From the NCBI GenBank assembly GCA_945643635.1, contig CALZFC010000005.1, forward strand, positions 8,672,001-8,736,000: 64,000 nucleotides of DNA. Direction: 5' to 3'. The notes under the pieces were generated by a model. The model was not told where the DNA came from. It saw nothing but the letters and a program-made list of their open reading frames with translations, and did not search any database. Within the stretch, counting starts at the first letter, position 1. Each line of letters opens with the position of its first letter. A program made the translations under genes and the position numbers. Source of the stretch: Allodiplogaster sudhausi (taxonomy: Eukaryota > Nematoda > Chromadorea > Rhabditida > Diplogasteridae). This document shows, one piece after another, positions 1 through 14,232 of the stretch.

Positions 1-729
1 TGAAACATTCGGAAGAAAGAGAGAAGAGAGAGTCAGAGACATGGAGAGAGAGAGCGGGACAGAGTTGGGAGAGAAAGAGAGAAGAAAGAAATTAAAATGA
101 ACATGAAGACAGACAGAACTAGATTGTGAGAGCGAAGAATTGTGAGAGGAGTGGGATTTGGAGATTGAAGAGAAAGCAGCCATTCAATTAGCCTACCAAA
201 AAACGAAAATGGAAACATGAAAACGTTGCTCAGTTCGAAAAAGCTTAGAATCCTGAAGCCAATTTTATAAGGATTCCAAATTAATCCGAACAAAAAAAAA
301 GCCATTTCAGTGTTTATGCAACTATGCGCTAATTCCAATGGGAAAAGAAGAGAATTCAGTTTATACTCTAAGGAAATCGTTGTTCAATGACGAATTTATA
401 AGATTCAAACAAATGCTTATCTTAAACATTCAATTCAAATGGAATACAAAGAAAGAAATAACACAATCCTTTGATCGCGATTCCGTTCTCTCCCTTGAGG
501 AACGATTCACTAAAACCTCGCTCCTGTTTAATGCAGGAAGAGTAAAAACAAAAAGGTGCAAACAAGTAGAGAGAGAGAGAGAGAGAGAAAGAGAGATAGA
601 AGGGAAACAGGATAAGGAATTAAGGGAGAGAAAGAGAGTGAGCGAGGAAGAATAAGAAGAATAGGGAGGTGACAAATGCAGGAAATTATGAGGTGTTATG
701 CGGAAGATGCCGCGCGGCTTATTCGACCT

Positions 730-768
<39 letters not shown>

Positions 769-2605
769 GAAAGAACAGATAGAGAGGATTCAAGAAACAG
801 CATATTGAGGTCCTCCCCCGAGGGCTGGCGAGGGAAAACGGCTAAGTAGCCAAGCTTCATTAGGGGCACGGGAAGAAGGTCCGAGTCACTGGAACGATGT
901 GTAGGCAGACAGGTACAGAGGTTAAGGCATAAATGAGAAAACACAACAAGAAAACTGACGCTCTTCAAGGTGTATTGCTAGGCTTGTTCTACGAAAAGGT
1001 GTGGCAAACTCATACATATCTTATGGTGATATGGAACTTCAAATTCAGAGCGCCTGCCATTAAATATGTGGAGTTAAAAGACGATAGGTTGGTAAACGAT
1101 CAAATCCTCTGTCCACTATTCTTGACTGGCCTAGCTAATGAAGGCTATAAATGTCATGTATTTGTATACATGACATTTATATCTTTCGTTTGCAGCTTTA
1201 ACAGGCGTTCTCGGTGGATAAACACAATGTCAACGTTTACTGTCTGTTTCTGCTTTTGTGATGGATACAGATTAAAGAAGGAATGGCTTGACCGTGAAGG
1301 TGAAATCTTAATGAAAGCTGGAAAACCTGAATGGATAACACGGGTGGATGACAAATGCTCGCAAAAAAGAAGCAAAAGTGCACTTTCCTACTTGTTTGTA
1401 GCTGCTCTCAAAAGATTGAAACGGATATAAACTTTTCTATCTTGTGCAGGTCTGACAAACATGGAAAAGGAGTGAGGTGTTCATTTCTTCAACAGTGGCA
1501 TGTAAGGGCAATACAAACACGATAAATTGCAAAATATAAATCTAAACTTAGTCATTTCCGTTTCTTCTTTCGTATATGTCCGCAGTTGAGTCGGAAGGTA
1601 AAAGTGAGAGAGAACAGAAAGAGACAGAAGATGGAAAATGGGGAAAAAATAAGGAGTATATTAGAACGCATTCGTGCCGATGCTCTTTGCGACAGTTGAG
1701 GAAAATGAAGGTGGAAGCTGCAGAAACGAGACTAACGGGTGCAAATGGAATGATAAAGACGAAGAATGGAAATGGCAGGGAAGAGAAGAATGTCTTCTTC
1801 TTCAATTAATTGGTGCCGATGCTCTTTTAGCTGTCCCGTCATGCGTCCGCTTTACCCTTTTTCACTCTTTTTCTATGCCTTTTTCTCTTCGACCATCCCG
1901 ATTTTATAAAATATTTATTTAATACATTACATTTGTATGTTTGTTTTCTAACACTTAAATAATTATTGTTGCTTATTTTTTCTGCTACAAAAAATAAAGT
2001 TTATTATTACACTCAAAATGTGCCAAAAAATAAAATAAACTTCAAGAAATGAGGGTATGGGAGGTTAGCTGTCCGAACCCGGTAAGCAATGGACAGTAAC
2101 TCATTAGCTATGCTTCGAATCTGCACAATATTTACAAGATCTCATACGTGAGAAAAATGGAACAAGTTGATGGCTATAATTCTAGGAAAAGAGTTTCAAT
2201 ATTCGCACATACAAACATACTTTGATCCTTACTTATGTTTTTCTACTAGAAGATACAAAGTAATAGTAAGAGACATCATAGAAAGTCTGCCGAATGAGAC
2301 TGAATATGGATGTACAATCGCTACCTGCATGAGTGGAAAATACATTGCTATGATGAGTGTATGGGATATCAATTCCTTTTTGGATGTAAAATACTTATAG
2401 AGAATAAATGCAACTTTCTGCAAGTCAAAATGGACAGAGAAATTTCCATTGTAACTGAATAGAATGAAGGACGCAAAAATGTATGTACGTACATATAGAT
2501 TGCTAGAGTCGCTGGCAAATAGGGAAAATGAATGTACAAACGTTCTGCTATACCTTCTGGGAGTAATATTTGCATTTGCCCTGGATAAGGTGATAACGGT
2601 AGAGA
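1..2605. other. intergenic, no supported gene
   Basis: No gene could be supported here. The segment holds (GA)n tracts near 569-587 and 731-765, AT-rich stretches around 1910-2040 with several AATAAA-like strings, and open frames made mainly of repeat-encoded Glu/Arg or Ser/Leu. A 165-codon plus-strand frame at 933-1430 has no domain I recognise and no splice context. The left end may contain the 3' flank of the LamG gene that stops at 2606. Confidence 0.5.
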
Positions 2606-5600
2606 TTAGCAGACTTCAACATTAACAGCCCGCGATGCATTCTGCGGTGATTGAATGACGTCATCCCCCAGCTTGGCCCATTGGATGCACGCGCGGAGAC
2701 CATCCGAACGCAGCTTAAGCGGGGACGGCCGGCCACCTAAGTATATTGTTGTACCTTGCTTCTTTAAAGTTATCAGACCATAACATTTGTAATTTTTCCA
2801 AGAAATATTTTTCACATGTAAAGAATCACTTTGCAAGCAATTTGTTTAAAACAAGGTGAAGGCTCTTTGAGGGAAAAAGCCTTAGTATTGTATGTGCCAA
2901 CCAAGATAGAAGGCGTTGTAGACGTTGAGTTGCTCGGATCCTTCGGAAGCCATGGTCACGAGGGGGGCGTGGCCATCCACAGTCACTCGCAAGCGGCGGC
3001 GGTCACTTAAATTCAAGCCAAGTCTGTACTTTCTAAGTTCCTCAGAGTTTCCCCTAACCGTTCATCTCACAAATAAGAATGATGACCATAGCCCCGCCCA
3101 CTTACCGTATGACTTCTACCGTAGTCCATTTTTCGAGAGGAATCGGTTCAAGATGAGTCAGCTGCGAGACGCCAGATCCGAGATTCATAGTTACCTAATT
3201 AGCAAAAGAAGTAAATAAAAAATTATTTGTCATTATGAAAGCATTGTTAGTTTGTAAATAAATATTTCAATAAAATGCTTGAGAAAGAATCTTCTACTTC
3301 AACATTCCGCTTTGGCGTCAAGGCGATCTTCAAGAAATCGCCGTCTTCGTCTCCATCACCGGCGTATGCGATGATCTTACAAAAAAAGTAATTTACTTCA
3401 ATAACAATTACCTAAATGTTCAATTAAAACGCGATGAAACGGTTTGAACAGGAAGCAACTGAATAAATACCTGCTCTCCTTCCGTCTCGTTGGCTAGCTT
3501 GATCTCAATGGAGAAGTGCAGCTCATCACCAGTTATGCTGTAAAGGAAGATTGGATGGGACTGGAGAAGAAAGACGACAGAGGGAAGAGATAGGCAGGCA
3601 GAAGGAAAGGGAAGAGCAATCTGACTGTCGCATGAATTTATCATCGTTCAGCTCGAGGAAGCCGTGGCCGGAGAGTCGCCAGGCGCCTTCTCCCGGTGAA
3701 TGCACTAGAAATAAGATATCCATCGCTGTCTAGTCAAGGATAATTATTCATTCCTATCGATTCCTGTAAAGGTGAAGATGTCTTACCCTTCTCGCACTTG
3801 TCGCCAAAGTAGGGATAAGCACAGAGGCAGACAGCTTGAGAAGAAGGAGAAGAGGCGCACTCGTGAGGACACTTGGCAGTGGCACAGGCATCCGAGGAAC
3901 AGGGAGGGAGGAAGGAGTACGGTAGAGAGGAGGGAGAGGGCGACGAGGCCGAGGAGTACGGTAAGGCATCCACGCGAATCACGTGGCCATTCAGGCGAAC
4001 CTCAAAATATTCTCACCGTAAATTAGATGAAATAAATGTATTATAATTTAAAACAAATATACTCTAAAATACGAATTAAGACTTCTGCATCCTAAAGATG
4101 GAAAAGGAGGAAACTGCGCACCCTCTTGAGGCATCCCTTGTAATAGCCGATGGTCTGGAGTTCCTTGTCCAGTTTGATGTTTGCACCACCAATGAAGAGG
4201 CGGCCAGGAAGCAATGGCTTGCCATCTCCAGAAGACACTTCTGACTCGACCCACGAGTCATGGTCAACCTGTCAAAGTTGCGGTTTCTAGGTCTATTTAT
4301 CTGTGTTTCTTATTTATAGGAATGTTTGTAGAAGAAGAAAGAAATGAGTGAAGAATAGCGACCTTGAGAAGAAGTCCCCTTCCACTTCTCCAGACTTCTG
4401 CCTTGTGCCATTCGTGCCTCGACAACGACGATTCGGAACTGAAGCCAACTGTTTCGAGGAGTGAAAATAACCGAATCAAATAGAAATTCCGTTCAAATCC
4501 ATACACACGAAATTTTTTTTGGACACATATTTATGTTTTTTTTTCACTCTATGTATGTATGTATGTTTACTGATCGTATCTCTAGTTTGATGCCATCCTG
4601 CATTCACTGCGGTGATCAAACGTCTCCTTCCCGGAATCACTCATCTCCAGACTTTCACACTAAGAGTTAAGGAAATGTAATCGTGAGAGCATTGAAGGAA
4701 GTCTCTTCGTCTCAAGGAAGAGTAAGATGAAGCCGTTGAGATGCCAACTTCGTTACGTGGATTGATTTCGTGGCTTTGCTCTCTCTCTCTCCCTCTCTCC
4801 CTCTCTCTGTCTCTCTCCTTCCCTATATCTATCCCTGTTATTTCACAGCAACTCTGGCAATCTTCCTGAGTGACTCTTCTCATTCTCTTCCTCCCCTCCT
4901 CTTCCTCTCTCCCAAACAATCCCTGTTCTCTTCTCACAATGCTCTCCGAGCGTTCATCTGTGTATACATCCAATCTAAGGACCACACCGGGAAAGATGCC
5001 TAGTGCAAATTGGATAAGTAATGTAATGAGGGAGGAAGGGGAGGAGAGAGGGAGAGAAAGAGAGATGAAAAAAGAAAGAGTGAAAGAGACAGAGAGAGAG
5101 GTAAAGAGAGAGAGAGGGAGAGAGAGAAGACTAGAATGTAATGCAGCAGATTGCATTGTCTGTCATGCACTTGGCATTCCCTTAGACAGCCTCAACACTT
5201 CGAGAAGTCACAAAGGACGAAGTTACTTTTTTATATTCTCAGCATGATGATTGAAATCTACCGTAGCCAGCCAAAGAATGAAGAGGCCATAAAATGTGTT
5301 TTAACCGCAGTAAAATAGAGAGAAATGGCAATGTCGCACCGAATTGTCGTGGTGTCTCCTCCAAGCGTTAGTTGCGTGTAGAGGAAACCCTTCTGGAGGA
5401 AGACGGAGAAAGCGTGCCCGCGGTCCGACCAATGCAGAAGAAGACCCTGAAAATGACTTTCAGGCGATGTCATGCTTCTTTATTATTTTTTAATCTCATA
5501 TTACTTTTTCCCATATGGATCAACATATGTTTGCACATAAATGCATACGCTATTACCCTCTTACATAAAGGGGTCTACTACGAGCAATTACTAGTTGGGG

Positions 5601-7991
5601 AAAAATGCTTGCCTTACAAGACAGAAATTATCTCTTCACAGTTGTCTATTCTGTGCATTGTCTTTGGAATAGATTCTAGTTGTCATCTCTTCAGCGAATA
5701 GCGAAAACTGTACGAGAAACCCCACTTCCAAGAAGAGAATGGCATTGTGTTGTACACTACGAATGAAGACGACTTCTTCCCACGCTTCTCTAACTTTGCA
5801 TGCGAGAAATTATAAATCCTGCCTTGGCTCGCTCTGTCCTTTCTTTGCCTGCCTTCCTCAGATCGTGTACTTGGAATAAATTGCCTGTTGCGTTTCTATT
5901 CATGCCATCATTATTATTATCCCCAAGCCATTAATTATTGGAGACTTCTTGTGTGACAGTAGTTATACAGAATGATTGGCACCTTTTGCAAGGAAAACAA
6001 GAAGAGCAAATGAGGAGATGAAGAGAAGCGGATATCGCCTACGGTGTACTTTATCAGAAGGATTGTGAAGAATCTGTGCACTCCTCTTCTTCAGCAAAAA
6101 AAAAAAGAAAACATAACGTCATTTAAGTTTTGGTTCAAGAAATTGACAGACTGCTTTTGCAATAATTGCCGTAAGTGTGCATATGAGGCGTAGATGCACA
6201 GCAACTAACTTCTTCATGTTAGATTCATACATACATATCGCTCTCGTATTCGAACATTATATGCGTGCATATGTATGTAACCGGATTTTAGCCATTAAGA
6301 GAACTTTCGTAGAGCAATTTTTTTTTCTTTCAGAAAACTCCGCATATGAAATTAGCATGATATTGCCATAAGCCTTTGAATGCAATGTCGCGTTGCCGAC
6401 TAAAGTGAGTTGAGTTCTCTGAAAGGATGCTCTGACGTTGTCTGCACTCGGCTTGAAGTGCAAGATGAGTTCGACGTAGTCTTCGATGTCGACAGGAGCG
6501 GGGCGTTCGATGAAGACTTCCCCGTTCAATTCCACTGGCCGCACACTCGCAGCAGGCGGCAGAGCCGGCGGCCGCCACGGGGACGATGGCCCGGACACTC
6601 AACATATTTATGTTATTAGATTTTATTGTGAATATTCTTTCCAATTATTTTTATTGTAAAAATCATATTTTGGACCAGACGTTTTGTTTATTGTCTATGA
6701 AAACGTCGATTAGTATCTTGGAGCTTCTGCCTGATCTTCCTGATTAACGGTTCGTCATTGGAGCTGTGTTTTCTATGCACAGATCAGCAAACACCGTTTC
6801 TCTCATGCAGAATCCAAGAAAACAGCACAAATAATCACAGATGCGATGGATGTTTGATCTTTGCAACCCCTGTTATTTGATATTTGCTTTCTTTCTACCT
6901 CCTTCTACCTCTTTGTCACTTTCTCTCTTTCCTAGTCATGTCTTTCTTTCTCTAGATTATCATCGTACAAGTTCGTGTTTTTTTTCTTCCATCTTATCTC
7001 GTCTCTGCAACGAGTCTTTGCTGAAGAAGGAGAGCTATAAAGTTGGTGCATTGAGCACTCCCCCGGGTGCTCGTTTTTCCAAGTGGAGATTTGTCGTGTT
7101 AGCATCATGCTAAGAAGTATCAGTAGCCTGCCTCATCCCACCCTCCATCCCCCCTACTAGCGCCAACTTTCCAGGAACGAATTAATGGTTTACACGCTTC
7201 AAGAACCACCTCCGTGATTGGAAGAGAGAGTATATTTGGCAGGGATGGCCTCGGTGGTGCCAGCAGATTGAAAGAATACCGAACATCTGTTCGATCTCTC
7301 TGACCGGCACCATATATCGCAGGCAAAAAACCCTCTGGAGAAGGAACTGGCAGACACCGAAATGCCATACAAAAATAGGCCCTAAAAGAATAGAGATTGT
7401 AGAATTGGGTTATGAAGTGCCAGGCCTTTACTGTCTCTGTCGTTGACGGGGGCAGATATTTCCCGTGTGCCAAGGGGGCGAGTAGGAAGTGGCAAAGCAG
7501 AGACAACTTCCTCAGCACAGCTGAGCGCATAAGCAGAGATACCACGCAGTTTATTCTATCTAGTTAGCTTTCGCCTAAATTGCCGGGATTTGTGCAGACT
7601 TTGCCTTCCCACGCGCATATAAAAAGAAGAAGCTTGGGAATGGCGATGGCCAGCAAATACATTCACAGGACATGTTTTCGTGTCTCTCAATCTCGGGAAG
7701 CAGACAGCGGGGACATCTGATACTGTAGACTGTATTAAAAAGGGTCGAATTAGATGTCGCCCTGAATAGCAAACTGTTATTTGACGTTCTTCTATCGAAC
7801 CAAGAGAAGCAAGCTGGAAACAATGGCGTGGACAAGAGTGGTTTTTAGTTCAAGCTTGCTCGGAATGTCTCTTTCAAATATCTTGTCAAAATTACAATTC
7901 TGCTAGAATGCTTGAGTTTCTCGTTGAAGGGATTTTATGCATATCAACAAGGGAGGCCGGTAGGCGGGCAACGCACGCAGATTCGGCCCTC

Positions 7992-8046
<55 letters not shown>

Positions 8047-8257
8047 CTCTCTTTCTCTCTCTCTCTCTTTCTCTAGATCACTAAATCTTGGCTGTTTTCT
8101 CTTTCTTGCCTTCCTTTGCTTTCTCCGCGACCTTCGACTTAACGTTCTTGGTGCAAGGACGGTACCGAAATCTTATTTGGTCGCAAGTTTTCGTTATGCC
8201 ATCGTGTTGAAAGGAAGGATTTGTTGAAAGAGGTCAGAAGGGAGAGAGAGAGAGAGC

Positions 8258-8288
<31 letters not shown>

Positions 8289-8986
8289 TGAAAGCACATG
8301 AATAAAGAAAGAAAAGGTGATGGACGGCCGAGCGTTTGCGGGCGACGTTGTGAAAAAGCGGGACTTTTCGACGCTTTTGCCTTCACAAAAGCAGCCAAGG
8401 TTTGATCGAATGGAGAGAGACGGAGAGTTAGAGAGAATGTGAGGGAATCAGCGGCAGACAAAAGATGAGCCCTTAAGGAGGGAATTCTAAAAACGCGGAA
8501 TAAGGTATACGAATGGCCTGCGACCTGGGACGACGACCTACTCATGACAAAGACCGTTCAGTTACTCTATTCATGTTTTTTTTTCTAACATGAGGTATCT
8601 TGGAAACAGAGAACAAAATAAAACGACAAAGCTGAAAGCTCAACCTCATTTTCAAAGCACTTTTGTGAATATGAAGATTCGAAATGAGAAAGAGTAACTG
8701 CTGACAATGCTTTGGAATTCCAGGTGAGGAGGTGTTGTGTTGTTCAGAAGAGGAAGCTTGAGGAGTGGGCTTCGCGGGAAGCGCTTGGCTCGTGAAAGCC
8801 GGAGGGGACTTGGGAGGGGGCAGAGTTGTCGTCACTTTCGCAGTCGGCCTCCGCATGGAACCCGGACGGCCGTGGATGCCTGGAATGAGATAAGAAGATT
8901 AGGCAGGAAACGAGGTGTTGTCTTGTTGCATCCCACGGGGGAGCTAGGGGAATGGGTTTAAGAGAGAGTCGGGAAACAGAGGAAAT

Positions 8987-9026
<40 letters not shown>

Positions 9027-9708
9027 GCGAGAGAGAGAAATGAAGGGACGGCCCGGCAAAGACCCAGTGAAGCCACTATTCATAACCACCGGCGCATCAC
9101 TGGTAACAAGGGAGGAGTTCTCCTCACGTCTTATTGTCAGGGATAAGGAATGAGGGAAGGCAACAGTGGCTAACTACGTTGTAATTGAGAAAGGAAACGA
9201 ACGAGCCCCTCTCAGACCTCCCGTGCACCCGACCCCTTCCCTCTGCCTCCCCTAGCTGCCACTTCCAGAGCCAGGTGAGCCTGAGGCGGAATATTCAGCA
9301 GACCCACTCATTATATCCTGCAGACACCTCATGACACCTCATCGGATCTCGCTAGTTTCCTCTTTCTCTTCTTTCTCTCTTTCCACCTTTTTCTCCACCA
9401 TGAATGGCTGCTATTTTCCATAAGCAACACCCGCAAAACAGCACTGAAAGAAAGTAAGAGTGTGTAAGAGGGACGAACTCGCCATGCCGACCACGATAAA
9501 TATTCAATCCCCTTTTGGCCGCTCCAAAATGCGCTAATCATTCAACTGTGCTAATTTACCGTAATACTATGCCAAAGCGCACTAAAACATTGCTCACGAA
9601 TAACAAACCTCGCCCGATGCGTCCGAAGAGCAGGCCATAGTAGTCATATGGTAGAATGGCGTGGGTGAGATACGGTAAGAGAGCGAGGAAGAGGATGAGC
9701 AAGCGCAT
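2606..9708 (-). CDS. secreted LamG-EGF-LamG protein, 13 exons
   Basis: This model gives 508 residues and closes in phase. Exons, in transcript order, are 9708-9609, 8879-8706, 6597-6437, 5446-5340, 4438-4363, 4268-4122, 4000-3787, 3704-3626, 3537-3471, 3375-3298, 3194-3106, 3005-2902 and 2736-2606. Residues 1-17 (MRLLILFLALLPYLTHA) are a signal peptide. A Pro/Ser/Thr linker follows to about residue 105. The first laminin-G domain has the landmarks ELILHFKPSADNGLLLHWSD, RHEWHKAEVWRSG and LFIGGANI. A six-cysteine EGF domain (about 288-324) and a second LamG domain (ITGDELHFSIEIKL, YNAFYLGGRP) follow. The last LamG cysteine precedes the stop. The domain order is that of the C-terminal part of agrin or perlecan, so an extracellular-matrix or receptor-binding role is likely but inferred. 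Several donors are atypical (GTGCGC, GTCAGA). Intron 2 is 2.1 kb and repeat-rich. The exact gene identity is unknown. Confidence 0.78.
3788..3900 (-). other. EGF-like domain exon segment
   Basis: Within exon 4000-3787 six cysteines fit an EGF module, starting CSSDACATAKCPHEC and ending CLCAYPYFGDKCEK. The exon also carries the last strand of the preceding LamG domain (VRLNGHVIRV), so one exon bridges two domains. Confidence 0.75.
7996..8034. repeat. (CT)n microsatellite
   Basis: An almost pure CT run lies on the plus strand in the 2.1-kb intron of the LamG-EGF-LamG gene. A looser CTTT-rich tail runs to about 8075. It is one of the few tracts in the left third with CT rather than GA on the plus strand. 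Confidence 0.9.
8240..8284. repeat. (GA)n microsatellite
   Basis: GA-rich tract with occasional GC and GG interruptions, in the second intron of the LamG-EGF-LamG gene, 0.2 kb from an oppositely oriented CT tract. Confidence 0.85.
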
Positions 9709-10071
9709 GTTCAGAGGTCACCACAGAGCGACCTTTGAACTTTGATACTTCGGAGATTGCGAGAAGTTTATCGTGACCAGACAAAGATGAGGAGAAGCTT
9801 CATCTTCTAGTATCCGACACTTCCTGGATGACGTAGAGAGAGAGCGAAGATAAAAGAGGAAGCCACCGATTCTTCGGCCCCTGAGTCTGCCTCACGCAAC
9901 GTCGTAGTCGGGGACCGTGAGAGAGAAGAGAAGAGGGAAATGCCTGAGGGGGGGGCAGAGGGCGGAGTTTCCGCGGCCGACGGGGATCTGCGTTCGCGCT
10001 CTTCACTCCCAGTCCACTGCTATGCGAGAGCCTCCCGCACTTAACTGTGGGGTTCAGAAAGGGTGGAATGA

Positions 10072-10114
<43 letters not shown>

Positions 10115-11032
10115 GGGAGAGTTGAGAGAGAAAGAAAAAGAATGAGGAAGGTAGAGAGAAAGCAAGTGGAAGGTAGAGAAAAGTAGAGAGAATGATAGAG
10201 GATGCGAGGTGGCAGAATACGGAAACAGCGGCATAAAAAAACTGCGCCCTCGAAAGAACAAAGTCTGCCCGTAAGGAGACGGCAAATACGGAAGGATTAG
10301 TTTAGAGGGCATGATAGTCGAGGAAGAGAGCGGCAGAGAGAGAGAGAGAGGACAGTGAGAGAGAGAGACAAAAGAGAGAAACAAGGGATAGGAAATTGCA
10401 ACTATGTACATGGCAAGGCAATTTCAGGGAGGGCCAATAGACGACGAACATAACACGAAATGTAATTGAAAATTTGTTAATCATAAGTTTGACGCATTGA
10501 AAACGAGCCTCTGAGTCCTCATAATAAATTTCCAATACATGTATGTACATACATATGTACATACATACATATGTATGTACATACATGTATTGGAAATTGC
10601 ATGCAACGTTTATAGGAATGTTTTTTTTCATCGGCCGTCTCGAAGACAAGATGAACGACTTCTTCCTTTCATCAATTTATAAATTAACTCAAGATTTTTG
10701 CACTCGAGACACACTTTCCTTCTCATTAGCGCGCCCTGAGGCAATGAGGCAGTCTTTTTCTCAACGTTCTCACCTCCGTCAGCTCCTCGTTTTGCCGTTT
10801 CCTCGGACGTCTCTGACGTACATTCTTCTAAAAATCACACACTCTTTCAATATTATGAAGTACATTTCATTGTTTTTTGCTGAATAACAGTGCAGTAGGA
10901 GTTTGCTTTTTATAGTAGAAATATGAACATATGTATGTATGTATGTCCCTATGAGGCAGATATATATGCAATGTTTCTAACTTGCTGTTTTGTAACAAGT
11001 AGTCAAAAATAATTAACAATAAAAATAAGTAG
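9709..11032. other. intergenic between the two LamG genes
   Basis: This lies between the stop of the EGF-LamG gene (11033) and the start of the LamG-EGF-LamG gene (9708), both on the minus strand. It holds a (GA)n tract at about 10075-10111 and the palindrome at 10526-10598. A minus-strand GTGAGA donor after 10773 could end a small extra exon (10773-10816) if the upstream gene continues further, but I could not confirm it. Confidence 0.4.
10526..10598. repeat. long perfect-looking palindrome with TATG core
   Basis: The arms begin AATTTCCAATACATGTATGT and return as the reverse complement ending ATTGGAAATT. The centre is built of ACATACAT/ATGTATGT units. The arms exceed 30 bp with almost no loop, so the sequence can form a cruciform or a long RNA hairpin. 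It looks like a (TATG)n microsatellite enclosed by, or grown inside, an inverted repeat. Confidence 0.85.
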
Positions 11033-14000
11033 TCAATAGATTCTGAATAGAATGTGTGATGACTGACTGCTCATCTCCTTGTTCTGTATTTCATTGATTC
11101 CGGCAGAAGAATCGAGCAGCGTCTGCTCATTCACGCGGAGAAGGCGGACGCAGCCACTCAACAAGGAATTTTTAAAATTGACTTTTATATATTTCATTCC
11201 TAGTCATCCTCATTATCAGTCACACGATAAACAAAGTGTATGAGTCGGTGAAATCACATGCAACCATGAACATACCATGGTTTGTTTTCATATGGCCGGC
11301 GCTTGAATAATAAAAGTGACTAAACAATATACATTAAAACGAATACAATATCGAAAAGCGTGAGTTTCATGACATTCCGCCTCAGTTGGAACAAAGATCT
11401 TCGTTTGTTTACATTCTTAAAATATTTTCGCATTTTTAGGTTATTCATATTTATTGAAATGCCAGAATTGACAAGGTACCGTATGCCTGTTGTAACTGTG
11501 GTACGAGCTTCTAAAAAGTTGACATTTGAAGGGACGCCTCCAAGGAAGATGCCGTCATCCATTGCGATCCCTTTGTAGAACTGAAACTATTCACTACTTT
11601 AGTTCTCTTTCAAAGTATTGAAATCGCGCGAAGTATTTATGTAGCAAAGAGAACCTTCTCCTCAAGATTGCTTTGCAAACTGAAATTCTCCGAACTCTTT
11701 TCAATATAATTTATAATTCCATCTTCATAAAAACTTTATAATAGTTCCTTTGTAGATAAAAGTATACGACATAGGAATAGTAGAAATAAGCTGTAACCTG
11801 AAAGACGTCATTGCTGTCCCTGAGCGGCTCGTCGCCATCCACGGCCAGGCTGCTGGAGGAGCAGTGGTGGCGACGAACTTCGAGACGGTGCCAGACTCCC
11901 GCACGGAACGGGCCGTAGTACACGTCTTGCACGGCTCCCTCGCCGCAGTCGAATCTTTAATTACCATTATTCAATTAATTACAAATATGAAATATATATT
12001 AGATTCCTGTCTCATTAACTATAATTATTTATTAAATTTTAAATACAAGATTAAATACATATGTATGTATGTATTTATGTTTGTATGTATTTATGTATGT
12101 TTATTAGGCAGTTTTTTTTAAACTTAAAATAAACAGACCTCAAAACGACGTTGTCATGAACAAGTGCGAGTGAGAGAAAGTCGTCGTCCTCGAAGAGACC
12201 AGCGAAGAGAAGAAGACCCTCTTGGTCCGCCTCGTCGTATCTTCATGGACACACGCATTTTAGTCTCCAAACTATGCCTATTTCCTGATTGGTCACACGC
12301 TAATTTTTAATTGTGATTCTTTTTCCATCTTAAGAATTGCACCCATAACAATTTTTTGGTGAAATTTCGTTAAAAATGTTAATATGGGATGCAATTTTTT
12401 GACTAAATTACCCCAACTGCGCACCTGAATTCGATTGTAATGTTCGTGTCGAGATACGCGGAAGATGGAGCAGTGAAGTGAGCATAGTTGTGACCGGCAA
12501 AAGACAACGGAGACTTCTGAAAAGTAAAACAAATTAAAGACTTCTTTCTCTATTGTATGTAGCGTACAAAAAGTAATGCACATACATATTTAGAAAGAGA
12601 AAATGCCTTGGTTCTCTGACAGATGGCAAATGTCGCCTCTTCTTCTCTGCTCCGCTGTGTTGTGAAGTGGTTGAAGAGGAGACGGTAGTTGTTCCGCTGG
12701 CCTTCTGCGTTCGCATTTGAACAACTCGGATGCCCTCTTCTTCATCCAGAAGTGGCCAGTCGTCATCGTCATTGGGCAGCACGCGAGGAATGGCGGGAGA
12801 AGTAGTCGGAAGGTCTGAAGTGGAGGCTGCGGGGGTCACGGCCGGCCTTGGAAGAGTCTCTGACGGACTCTCAACGATCACTGCAAAAAGATTACTTTAC
12901 TAAAGACTGAGTTTAGTGGCTTTTAGAATACTTTACAGAATGAAAAAAATTTCCTGAATTTTCATTAGTGGCAATTTTTTTCTATTTTTTTTTAAAGGAA
13001 TTATCCGATGAAAGAAAAACAGTATCTGAAAAACCAGGTTTCAAATAGTGTAAAACTCCCAACTGGAAGAACGGCGATTTGGGGCACACTATTAGATTTC
13101 AAATTTGAAACGTATGTATGTGTATCTCTCTCAAGTTCTTTGATTGTCTCGATTTTCTCTAACGTCTGTATCTCTCATCCCTTCGTGAAAAAGAGAGGTT
13201 CTAAGTGGGCAGGACGGGCAGAGACTGCCTCTTCTTCCCACCCGTTGGCTCTCCTTGCCTGGATTTGAGCATTCACCGGGCGCATCAACAGAGACGTTTT
13301 CCACCGTGTTAAAAAACAAATGAAAATTTCTGGCAAAATACTGACTTTCATCAAGCGGGACCATCTCTAATCGATCTGTTAGGCTTGATCGTATGGGAAT
13401 ATAAAAGGAGACGTTATTTTTTCGTCGGATATTTCCTTTGAACTTTTATTAATTTTCATTGTAATCTTTTTAAGCTTTATTGTTTCTTTTAAGTTTCTTT
13501 AAAAAATATTTGCGAATATTGTAACAGACGAGAAAGAGAATAAGTGAGGCATCATAGCGAAAAAAAACCGCCGTTTCTGTATGTTGGCAAAGTCATATAT
13601 GAATGAACGAATGTATATACATACATAAAATAAGGAAGAATAAATGTAGAAATAAAGTGTGCGTACACTTGCACGAAATGCCATCCCGTGCCAGTCGATG
13701 TCCATCCCAGCAGCCGCACTCGTAGCTGAACAACGACAGCGACACGCACAGCTGCTCGCAGAGAACGCCCGAGTCAGAGCACGAACCTGCAAAGGTGCTT
13801 AGCAGAAGCTCAATATTCAACCAGCTCATTATTCTTAATTCAATTATTCTGCTATTAAATCTTATTTCGATTAGCTTATTTAGTTTTTTTCCTATATTTC
13901 GCCATTTATTTTATAGCCGTTGTGAAATATTGCGCCAACACTTGTAGGTTTACCGGCGACAAATCAACTTCTTGTGCTTCTTCCAGAAACATTTCCTTTC

Positions 14001-14190
14001 CTTATCTGTTGGGCAGGGTCGCGGTGGTCACTTGGTCAATTAGAGACACGCTCTTGTCAACTACTCTCAATTAGCCAAATTGACGCCAGAAAAGAGGGAG
14101 AGATGGAGAGAGAGGAACACGAGACAAGGATAACAAGGATACAGTGAGATAGAGAGAGATAGAGAGAGAGAGATAGAGAGAGAAAGAGAT

Positions 14191-14232
<42 letters not shown>

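Noticed and set aside
933..1430. 165-codon plus-strand open frame
   Set aside because: No recognisable domain, odd composition, no splice or promoter context, and the surrounding sequence is repeat-rich. Probably chance.
4641..5247. Long Ser/Leu or Glu/Arg open frames on both strands
   Set aside because: They are translations of CT/GA tracts inside the intron between LamG exons 5340 and 4438.
13008..13268. Plus-strand 86-codon frame
   Set aside because: Opposite to the EGF-LamG gene and overlapping its inferred intron and microexon. No domain.
13131..13364. Minus-strand exon MVPLDESQYFARNFHLF...
   Set aside because: Its frame cannot be joined in phase between the EGF exon and the linker exon, while a 17-nt exon at 13258-13242 can.
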